Shown here piece after piece: positions 1-6,363 of a DNA stretch of 64,000 nt; the stretch's first letter is position 1, and every line of letters begins with the position of its first letter. Origin of the DNA: an uncultured Lachnospiraceae bacterium (GTDB taxonomy: Bacteria; Bacillota; Clostridia; Lachnospirales; Lachnospiraceae); the NCBI GenBank assembly GCA_900550475.1, contig URSA01000010.1, positions 62,001-126,000 of the forward strand, written 5' to 3'. The notes beneath the pieces were generated by a model. That model saw nothing but the letters and a program-made list of their open reading frames with translations, ran no database searches and had not been told where the DNA came from. The translations under genes were made by a program, and so were the position numbers.

Positions 1-1092
1 ACCTTTGTGGATGTGGTCCGCGGCACCGGCGGCAACAACGAGCAGCGTTTCCTTCTGATCGCAGGCTACGGCACCGACATTCAGAACACCTGCGACGACG
101 CATTCAAGATGCCTGCGGATACGGCGAAAAGCAAGCTGTTGATCTCCGTACACTACTATACTCCCTGGGGCTACTGCGGCAATACAAGCCTTTCCCAGTG
201 GGGCACCCAGAGAAATTATCAGGAGCAGAACACGCTGCTTGAGAAAATGACCAAGTTTACGGAGCAGGGCTATGGCGTTGTCATCGGCGAGTATGCGGTT
301 TCCCTCGCTGACGACGGCTCCGCAAAAGCCAATACCTGCGACTTCTTCACCAATTTCCTCGACAACTGCGACCTGTACGGCTATTGCCCCATGCTGTGGG
401 ACTGCAGCAGCCTGTTCATCCGCAGGGATCTCGGTTTCTTTGATCAGGAGGTAGCGGATCTGTTTGCATCCAGAAGCTACGCCGCGCAGGCCGCATCCGG
501 CAAAACCGCCGAGGAGCTTCGTGCGGAAGCACAGTCACGGATTGAGACCAGCACCGCCAACGCAGTCCTGTCCTTCAGCGAGGACGCGGCTGCTCTCACG
601 GATTCCACCGCAATCTCATGGATCATGTATAACAGCGGCGACTGGAGCGTCATGTATAGCGTGGGCGATACCTATGACCCGGATTCCAAGACCGAGGGAC
701 TGGTTGCCACGGATGTGGAAGTGACCGGCGAAGGTACCTACACCGTTTCCCTTGATTTCAGCGGCACCGCCGCAGGGGAAGCAAGCGGTACGGTGTTCTG
801 CGCACTTGCCATCGGAAACGGAGAAACACTGTTCCCCGGCTACACCGTAGACATTACCGAGGTGCTGGTAAACGGCGAGCCTTATACCCTGACGGCAAAG
901 CCCTACACCACCTCCGACAACGCCATCTGTACCCGTGTGAACCTGTTCAACTCCTGGATAACACAGGTGCCTGACGATGCGAGAACACCGGACGGTGATA
1001 CGAGCAACGTACAGCCCATTGTAGTAGACAGCGATGCATGGCAGCATATGAAGACCCTGTCCATCACCTTCAACTACGCACCCGGAAATTAA
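1..1092 (+). CDS. GH5-type cellulase (endoglucanase), C-terminal part, 5' truncated by window
   Basis: The reading frame is open from base 1 and the start lies outside the window. The first ~150 visible residues resemble the second half of a GH5 (cellulase family A) barrel: 'SVHYYTPWGYCG' holds the conserved His-Tyr strand, and 'GVVIGEYAVS' carries the Glu expected to be the catalytic nucleophile. After a short linker (~160-185) comes a ~175-residue Thr/Gly-rich beta-sandwich-like region that could bind carbohydrate. This would be an extracellular beta-1,4-glucanase, but the signal peptide would lie upstream and cannot be seen. The stop is followed by a strong terminator, so this is the last gene of its unit. 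The GH5 call is fairly firm; the binding role of the C-terminal domain is inferred. Confidence 0.75.
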   Translation, partial: TFVDVVRGTGGNNEQRFLLIAGYGTDIQNTCDDAFKMPADTAKSKLLISVHYYTPWGYCGNTSLSQWGTQRNYQEQNTLLEKMTKFTEQGYGVVIGEYAVSLADDGSAKANTCDFFTNFLDNCDLYGYCPMLWDCSSLFIRRDLGFFDQEVADLFASRSYAAQAASGKTAEELRAEAQSRIETSTANAVLSFSEDAAALTDSTAISWIMYNSGDWSVMYSVGDTYDPDSKTEGLVATDVEVTGEGTYTVSLDFSGTAAGEASGTVFCALAIGNGETLFPGYTVDITEVLVNGEPYTLTAKPYTTSDNAICTRVNLFNSWITQVPDDARTPDGDTSNVQPIVVDSDAWQHMKTLSITFNYAPGN

Positions 1093-1106
1093 AATATAGA
1101 ATCAGG

Positions 1107-1152
1107 AATCCCGGCTCGGTAGAATTGCCATTTTACCCTGCCGGGATTTTTC
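1107..1152 (+). terminator. Rho-independent terminator after the GH5 gene
   Basis: A 9-bp stem AATCCCGGC (1107-1115) pairs with GCCGGGATT (1140-1148) and runs into a T tract. It sits 15 bp after the stop codon. Confidence 0.85.
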
Positions 1153-1153
1153 A

Positions 1154-1182
1154 TTGTCTTTTGGCACATAATACAGTATAAT
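1154..1182 (+). promoter_or_regulatory. SigA-type promoter of the umuC-yolD pair
   Basis: TTGTCT (1154-1159), a 17-bp spacer, then TATAAT (1177-1182), 28 bp ahead of the ATG. No GAAC-N4-GTTC LexA-type box is visible nearby, so SOS control is not supported by what I can see. Confidence 0.6.
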
Positions 1183-1209
1183 TTTCGGTACGAAAGGAGG
1201 AACCGGCAG

Positions 1210-2715
1210 ATGAAACAGCGCATCTATATCGCCATTGATTTAAAGTCCTTCTATGCCTCTGTGGAGTGCCGGGAGAGAAAGCTGGATCCTCTGGACACCA
1301 ACCTTGTGGTGGCAGATGAAAGCCGGACGGACAAAACGATCTGTCTTGCGGTCACCCCTTCCTTAAAGAGCTGCGGAATCCCCGGCAGGGCGCGTCTGTT
1401 TGAGGTAAAGCAGCGTGTCCGGGAAGCCAACACAGAGCGCAGGTATCGCGCGCCGGGCAGAAGGCTCACCGGCTCCTCCTGCTTCCGGTCAGAACTGGAC
1501 GCAGATCCAAATCTTGCCATCGACTTTCTCATTGCGCCTCCCAGAATGGCGCACTACATGGCATACAGCACAAAAATCTACGCAATCTACATGAAATATG
1601 TGGCGCCAGAGGATGTCCTTGTCTACTCCATTGACGAGGTGTTCATGGACGTTACGGACTACCTGAAAACCTATGCCATGCCACCCCGGGATCTCGCCAA
1701 AAAAATTGTGCGGGAGGTGCTGGACGCCACGGGTATTACCGCGACGGCGGGCATCGGAACCAATCTGTTCCTCAGCAAGGTTGCCATGGACATTATGGCG
1801 AAACACATACCCGCAGACAGGGATGGTGTTCGGGTCGCCGAGCTGGACGAGATGAGCTTCCGCAGGCAGCTGTGGGATCACAGACCGCTCACCGATTTCT
1901 GGCGGGTGGGGCACGGATATGCAAAAAAACTGGAAGAAAACGGCATGTTCACCATGGGTGATGTGGCAAAATGCTCCGTGGAGGATGAAAACCTCCTATA
2001 CCGTCTCTTCGGAAAGAATGCGGAGCTTCTGATCGATCATGCGTGGGGGTGGGAGCCCTGCACCATGGAGGCGATCAAGGCATACCGCCCCGAGAGCAAC
2101 AGCCTCGGCTCCGGTCAGGTGCTGCACTGTCCCTATGACGCCGGGACGGCAAAGCTTGTCCTCTGCGAAATGGCGGATGCCCTGGTGCTGGATCTGGTAG
2201 AAAAGCATCTGGTGACGGATCAGATCGTCATTACCGTTGGCTACGACATCGAGAACCTGACCGACCCGGAGCGAAGAAAGAAATACCGGGGCGAGGTGGT
2301 GACAGACCACTATGGCAGAAAAATTCCCAAGCACGCCCACGGCTCCGCCAATCTGGATCGGCACACCTCCTCCACCAGGAAGGTGCTGACCGCCGTTTCG
2401 GAATTGTACGACCGGATCGTGGATCAGAACCTTTTGATCCGCAGGCTCAATATTGTGGCAAATCATGTCGTGGACGAGAACACCGTTTCCAAGGACGCGC
2501 AGTTTGAACAGCTTGACCTCTTCACCGACTACGCCGCAAGGGAAGCGGAACAGGAGGCAGAAAAAACGGAGCTGGAACGGGAACGCAAAATGCAGGAGGC
2601 AACTCTCGCCATCAAAAAGAAATTCGGTAAAAATGCCATTCTGAAGGGAATGAATCTCAGGGAAGGCGCCACCGCGATGGAGCGGAACCGCCAGATCGGA
2701 GGACATAAGGCATGA
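1210..2715 (+). CDS. Y-family DNA polymerase (UmuC/DinB-like)
   Basis: Predicted translesion DNA polymerase of 501 aa. The N-terminal 'IYIAIDLKSFYASVE' contains the first metal-binding Asp (about D10), and 'SIDEVFMD' (about residues 139-146) contains the catalytic Asp-Glu pair of the palm. The 'TGIGTN'-like hairpin segment ('TAGIGTNLFLSKVAMD') follows at ~180. The C-terminal ~60 residues are charged and coiled-coil-like ('EREAEQEAEKTELERERKM'), where a clamp-binding or partner segment may lie. The start has a strong AAAGGAGG site 8-9 bp upstream. It overlaps the downstream yolD-like gene by 4 bp (ATGA), so the two are translationally coupled. This pairing recurs in Firmicutes chromosomes and mobile elements. 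The protein is longer than DinB (~350-420 aa) and closer to the Firmicutes UvrX/UmuC-like group. Confidence 0.9.
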   Translation: MKQRIYIAIDLKSFYASVECRERKLDPLDTNLVVADESRTDKTICLAVTPSLKSCGIPGRARLFEVKQRVREANTERRYRAPGRRLTGSSCFRSELDADPNLAIDFLIAPPRMAHYMAYSTKIYAIYMKYVAPEDVLVYSIDEVFMDVTDYLKTYAMPPRDLAKKIVREVLDATGITATAGIGTNLFLSKVAMDIMAKHIPADRDGVRVAELDEMSFRRQLWDHRPLTDFWRVGHGYAKKLEENGMFTMGDVAKCSVEDENLLYRLFGKNAELLIDHAWGWEPCTMEAIKAYRPESNSLGSGQVLHCPYDAGTAKLVLCEMADALVLDLVEKHLVTDQIVITVGYDIENLTDPERRKKYRGEVVTDHYGRKIPKHAHGSANLDRHTSSTRKVLTAVSELYDRIVDQNLLIRRLNIVANHVVDENTVSKDAQFEQLDLFTDYAAREAEQEAEKTELERERKMQEATLAIKKKFGKNAILKGMNLREGATAMERNRQIGGHKA

Positions 2716-3140
2716 GCGGAAACTACGACAATATTATCAATCTGCCCCACCATGTCTCTCCTACCCGCACCCCCATGCCCATGGAGGACCGGGCGGCACA
2801 GTTCTCCCCCTTCGCGGCGCTCACAGGCTACGACGACGCCGTCAGGGAGACCGCCCGTCTCACGGGACGGCGCATTGAGCTGGACGAGTACGAAAAGGCT
2901 GCCGTGAATGAGAAGCTTTTGTATCTCTCCCGCCACATCAGGGAATTGCCCCGGGCATGCATTACCTACTTTGTTCCCGACGAAAAAAAGAGCGGCGGCA
3001 GATATGAAACCAAAAGCGGGCGCGTTAAAAAACTGGATGAATACAACGGTCAGATCCTAATGGAGGATCAAACGCTGATTCCTGTGAAAGAAGTTCTGGA
3101 GATTCTGGTGGATTCCGAGGTAGAGAAATTTCCCGGATGA
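2712..3140 (+). CDS. YolD-like protein
   Basis: A 142-aa protein that starts inside the stop codon of the Y-family polymerase gene. The motif 'MPMEDRAAQFSPFAALTGYDDA' region (residues ~20-41) is typical of YolD-like proteins encoded beside umuC homologues in Firmicutes. The C-terminal half ('GRVKKLDEYNGQILMEDQ') looks like a small beta domain of the kind seen at the end of YolD proteins. YolD proteins are proposed to act with, or regulate, the partner polymerase, but their biochemistry is not settled. Immediately downstream, after the stop, the sequence becomes a degenerate tandem repeat. Confidence 0.8.
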   Translation: MSGNYDNIINLPHHVSPTRTPMPMEDRAAQFSPFAALTGYDDAVRETARLTGRRIELDEYEKAAVNEKLLYLSRHIRELPRACITYFVPDEKKSGGRYETKSGRVKKLDEYNGQILMEDQTLIPVKEVLEILVDSEVEKFPG

Positions 3141-3295
3141 AGTTCTGCATAAATCTCCGGATGAAGCTCCGGATGGAAGTTTCGGATGAAAGTTTCGGAT
3201 GAAGTTTTTGGATAAAGATCTGAATGAAGTTCCGTCTGGAAGTTTTGGATGAAGTTCCGGATGAAGTTCTGCATGAGGTTCTGAGCAAGGTTTCA
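3133..3295. repeat. Degenerate ~12-bp tandem repeat (consensus CCGGATGAAGTT)
   Basis: About 12-13 imperfect copies of a 10-14-bp unit built around GGATGAAGTT follow the yolD-like stop. Variants include GGATGGAAGTTT, GGATAAAGATCT and GAATGAAGTTCC. Three overlapping minus-strand reading frames through it are low-complexity by-products and are not reported as genes. Confidence 0.75.
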
Positions 3296-3329
3296 AATAA
3301 GATTCTAATTGAAATGGGATGCCGCTATT

Positions 3330-3373
3330 GAGGTGCCGATATCCGCCGAGTGAGGTGCCGATATCCGCCGAGT
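3330..3373. repeat. 22-bp perfect direct repeat, two adjacent copies
   Basis: GAGGTGCCGATATCCGCCGAGT occurs at 3330-3351 and again, without a gap, at 3352-3373. It lies between the tandem repeat tract and the next gene, about 80 bp before its start codon. No function is evident. Confidence 0.85.
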
Positions 3374-3451
3374 TTCTTGACGATTCCGGATTCCGGTGCT
3401 ACAATACGGCATATAAGTTAGCCAATTCTAACCAAAGAAACGGAGATTGCC

Positions 3452-4084
3452 ATGAAATATGTAGGAATGCCCCACGCCATGTGGATTTTGTTTGGAAAGT
3501 CTTTTCGGACGCATCTGACGACAATTTTTCATCTGGACGCTTCCACAGCAAAAGAAGTTGCTGTGAAGGCAAAGAAAAAATATAAGGAGATACTGGCCGA
3601 TGTGCCGTCCTTTGAAAAGGCAGACCGTTTTCAGACGAATCTGGTGAATGCCGCCTTGCTCGCCGCATTCATCCTGAACATGCCGGAAAGACCCGACATG
3701 GATACCCTGACCGTGTATTACGCGGAATCCATGATGACGAAACCGATGAAATGGTTTTGCAAAAAGAGCGGAAGCTCCAAATTTACCGACAAGGATATTG
3801 CAGGCATGCAGGCAACCGCTAAGTTAAAGGCGGCGGAGCGCAATCCCTACTCCTGGAATATGGAATTTTATCCCTATGCCGACGGCAGCGGCTACGAGGC
3901 GCGCTTTACCAAATGCGGCATCTGCGAGCTGATGAAAAAGCTCGGGCTTTACGATCTGACCCCCGCGCTGTGCCATCTGGACTACACCATGAACGAAGCC
4001 GGCGGCGCCAGTGAGTTTGTCCGCGAATATACGCTGGCATCGGGCGGCCCTTACTGTGACTGCGGGTATAAAAAGAAAAAGTAA
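3452..4084 (+). CDS. L-2-amino-thiazoline-4-carboxylic acid hydrolase family protein
   Basis: A 210-aa soluble protein. The overall pattern matches the ATC-hydrolase-like family common in Clostridia: an alpha-helical N-terminal half, then 'RFTKCGICELMKKLG' (~150-165), 'ALCHLDYTMNEAGG' (~172-185) and a final 'GGPYCDCGYKKKK'. Cysteines conserved in the family (C in 'KCGIC', 'LCHLD' and 'YCDCGY') are present. The founding enzyme opens a thiazoline ring on the route to cysteine; for genomic homologues such as this the substrate is usually unknown, so only the family is claimed. A GGAGA site lies ~7 bp before the ATG. It stands alone, preceded by the repeat tracts and followed by a sigma factor gene in the same orientation. 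Confidence 0.7.
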   Translation: MKYVGMPHAMWILFGKSFRTHLTTIFHLDASTAKEVAVKAKKKYKEILADVPSFEKADRFQTNLVNAALLAAFILNMPERPDMDTLTVYYAESMMTKPMKWFCKKSGSSKFTDKDIAGMQATAKLKAAERNPYSWNMEFYPYADGSGYEARFTKCGICELMKKLGLYDLTPALCHLDYTMNEAGGASEFVREYTLASGGPYCDCGYKKKK

Positions 4085-4174
4085 AAGTGCTAAAATATTA
4101 TTACAACATTACCAACCTTTTTGAAAAGCTCCTCACTATATTAGCAAGAACGTTCTGAAAAGCGAGGGAAAGCA

Positions 4175-5764
4175 GTGGACAAGCAAAAGGCTGACGAGCT
4201 TATATTCTCATACACAAGGAAGATATTCGGATTTGCAGTATCGAAGCTGTCCAAAATCGACGAGGCGGAAGAGCTTGCGGCAGAGATAACCTTTCAGGTA
4301 TATTCATCCTTATTAAAACAGGATAAAATCGAAAATCCCGACGGTTACATATTCCGCATTGCACAAAATGTTTATGCAAAGCATATTGACGGCAAAAAAC
4401 TGACTGCCTCTGTTGACGGTATCGAATATCTGTCCGACAACAATGATTTTACGCATGATATTGTAAACAGCGAAAGCTATGGCATTCTCAGACGTGAGAT
4501 AACCTATCTTTCCAAAATTCAGCGTGAAATAATCGTTCAGCATTATTTTCATGACAAAAAGGTGAAAGAAATTGCAGCCCTGCTCTCTTTAAATGAAAAC
4601 ACGGTCAAATGGCATTTGGCCTGCTCACGGAAGGAGTTAAAAACAGGTATGGAAAAGACAAGAACAACAGGCACTCTCGGCACTGAACCGATCCGCTTTG
4701 TCGATATGGGACACTACGGTGAATCCGCAGGCGCCCGTGATACAGCTTACTATTTGTCGAAGGTCATCACGCAGAACATTGCTTATGCGGCATATCATCA
4801 GCCGAGAAGTGTAAATGAAATAGCCGAAGAACTTGGCATCAATCCGATATTTGCAGAGGACGAAGTAGCTGTTCTTGAAGAATGTGGCTTTATGGACAGG
4901 CTCAAAAACGGAAAATATCTTACAAATATTCTGATCTATGAGCCAAATGCAAAACGCACTGAAATTTACAAAGAGATCAATCCAAAATTTTCAAAGCTTT
5001 TTGCGGAGAAATTTTTTGCACCGATACTTGAAAAAATAACGGAGATCCCCGACTTTCTCCGCGTTCCGGAAGATGATATCAACCTTATGAAATGGTCACT
5101 TATGAGTTTTATGGCACACAAGCTCATAATTTCGGACAACAATGACCCTACAAGGTTCTATGTAAAACGTCCCGACGGCGGAAATTACATAGCTATTGCA
5201 ACTCTTGATGTGAAATCGGACAATACCGCACCGAATAAGTATTGGTGCTGCGGAGATATGATGAGAAGCAATTTCTCCGACGGAATGTGGTGGAAAAGCT
5301 GGCAGCTCGATCACAACTGGACGGGCAGACATAAGCTCTGGCAGGATAATCTTACGGGGGATTATGACAAAATGTATTTTTGGCTGAACGGTCAGCTTCC
5401 GGAAATGCCGTCCAATGCCGAAAGCTATGCCCGCCTGCTTGAAAAAGGCTATCTTTTGAAGAGATCGGACGGTTATAAGTGCAATCTTATCATTTGCGAC
5501 AGTGAAAAGAAGTGGCTGGATTATATTCCGAATGCTTCCGAGGAGATCATGGAGCTGGCACGTCAATACACAGCCGAGGTTGAAAAAGCCGAGCTGATCG
5601 GTCAGCCAAAACATATGCATGAGCTGATAAAATGCATGAACGGGTCGGCAGCATGGTCGCTTAAGACAAGAGTAATGGAGCATCTGCTTGATATGGGTGT
5701 TCTGAAACAGCCCACAGAGGAGCAGGCAAAGGGACTTTGCACTATTATGTTTATGAATGAATAA
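4175..5764 (+). CDS. ECF-like sigma-70 factor with long C-terminal extension
   Basis: A 529-aa protein with a GTG start preceded by GAGGGA. Residues ~5-80 look like sigma region 2 ('EAEELAAEITFQVYSSLL', 'PDGYIFRIAQNVYAKH'). Residues ~105-155 look like region 4, with helix-turn-helix 'VKEIAALLSLNENTVKWHLACSRKEL'. ECF factors normally end near 180 aa; here about 350 further residues follow. The first part of the extension reads like a winged helix ('SVNEIAEELGINPIFAEDEVAVLEECGFM', ~205-240). The rest is Trp/Tyr-rich and unrecognised, and may be a ligand- or signal-sensing domain. There is no anti-sigma gene next door, consistent with the extension acting as built-in control; this is inference. 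A hairpin terminator follows directly. Confidence 0.75.
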   Translation: MDKQKADELIFSYTRKIFGFAVSKLSKIDEAEELAAEITFQVYSSLLKQDKIENPDGYIFRIAQNVYAKHIDGKKLTASVDGIEYLSDNNDFTHDIVNSESYGILRREITYLSKIQREIIVQHYFHDKKVKEIAALLSLNENTVKWHLACSRKELKTGMEKTRTTGTLGTEPIRFVDMGHYGESAGARDTAYYLSKVITQNIAYAAYHQPRSVNEIAEELGINPIFAEDEVAVLEECGFMDRLKNGKYLTNILIYEPNAKRTEIYKEINPKFSKLFAEKFFAPILEKITEIPDFLRVPEDDINLMKWSLMSFMAHKLIISDNNDPTRFYVKRPDGGNYIAIATLDVKSDNTAPNKYWCCGDMMRSNFSDGMWWKSWQLDHNWTGRHKLWQDNLTGDYDKMYFWLNGQLPEMPSNAESYARLLEKGYLLKRSDGYKCNLIICDSEKKWLDYIPNASEEIMELARQYTAEVEKAELIGQPKHMHELIKCMNGSAAWSLKTRVMEHLLDMGVLKQPTEEQAKGLCTIMFMNE

Positions 5765-5771
5765 AAAATGA

Positions 5772-5810
5772 GGACTGCCGCAGTGCAAAGCTGTGACAGT
5801 CCCTTTTTTT
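5772..5810 (+). terminator. Bidirectional terminator between the sigma factor and CopG-like genes
   Basis: GGACTG (5772-5777) pairs with CAGTCC (5797-5802), with an inner GCAG/CTGT pairing, and is followed by seven T's. On the minus strand the same stem is followed by a T-rich run, so it could also serve the convergent gene ending at 5816. Confidence 0.75.
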
Positions 5811-5815
5811 CGACT

Positions 5816-6208
5816 TTATAATCCATAATACTGCTTGATTTCATCATTGCAGCGACAAACACCATATATCTCTATCGCGGATATCGATGCCTTCATTAGC
5901 TCTAAACTAACATTTTTCTCCACAACAAGCAGCCCCATGCCGCGAATTGCCTTTACTTGACCGCGCCGTTTCATGGCTTGCAATTCATCCACGGTCAAAA
6001 CATAAACCCCAATAAACCAATCTTTCTTAGTTTTCGACGAAAGAATTATATTAATCTCATCATCATGTTTATCAATTTGCCTCTTTATGGCACTTTTGAT
6101 AAAATCTGTGCGATTTGAATAGTAGCCTTCGTGAATTAATAAATCGATTTTCCCTAAGTCGGATGTGTTCACATTGATCGTTATTTTTTCGGTAGAATTA
6201 AGATTCAT
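5816..6208 (-). CDS. Ribbon-helix-helix (CopG-like) transcriptional regulator
   Basis: A 130-aa protein. The N-terminus 'KITINVNTSDLGKIDLLIHEGYYSNRTDFIKSAIKRQID' (residues ~8-46) has the ribbon (beta strand) then two-helix pattern of MetJ/Arc/CopG DNA-binding proteins. The remaining ~85 residues are an unrecognised ligand- or partner-binding part ending in 'NDEIKQYYGL'. GGAGGGAAG precedes the ATG. The promoter region just upstream contains a perfect palindrome exactly between the -35 and -10 boxes, which strongly suggests that the protein represses its own gene. No toxin partner gene lies next to it. The role beyond autoregulation cannot be told. Confidence 0.7.
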   Translation of the reverse strand: MNLNSTEKITINVNTSDLGKIDLLIHEGYYSNRTDFIKSAIKRQIDKHDDEINIILSSKTKKDWFIGVYVLTVDELQAMKRRGQVKAIRGMGLLVVEKNVSLELMKASISAIEIYGVCRCNDEIKQYYGL

Positions 6209-6234
6209 AGCTTCCCTCCTTCTCTATTGCACTA

Positions 6235-6264
6235 ATAATATACCATCCACATGGATGGTGTCAA
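6235..6264 (-). promoter_or_regulatory. Promoter with embedded palindromic operator of the CopG-like gene
   Basis: On the minus strand TTGACA (6264-6259), a 16-bp spacer and TATATT (6242-6237) form a good promoter. The palindrome ACCATCC-ACAT-GGATGGT (6242-6259) fills the spacer, so a bound repressor would block RNA polymerase. Downstream is the RBS and ATG at 6208. Confidence 0.7.
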
Positions 6265-6322
6265 GATGGTTTTTATGAAGGAGCAATGTAGCATGCAAAC
6301 GCTGCGTATCCACATCCGGTAT

Positions 6323-6354
6323 AAAAATAAGGCTTCATTCAGAGGAATGAAGCC
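6323..6354 (-). terminator. Terminator of the GH3 gene
   Basis: A perfect 10-bp stem (6331-6340 with 6345-6354, loop AGAG) is followed on the minus strand by TTATTTTTA. It lies 10 bp after the GH3 stop codon. Confidence 0.9.
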
Positions 6355-6363
6355 CAATCCGCC

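Noticed and set aside
3025..3296. Three overlapping minus-strand frames of 68-87 codons
   Set aside because: They run through the 12-bp repeat tract, giving only low-complexity repeats of NFI/RSF type, and have no RBS.
4147..4156. AGAACGTTCT palindrome before the sigma factor gene, considered as a LexA box
   Set aside because: Firmicutes LexA boxes need a 4-bp spacer between GAAC and GTTC. Here there is none.
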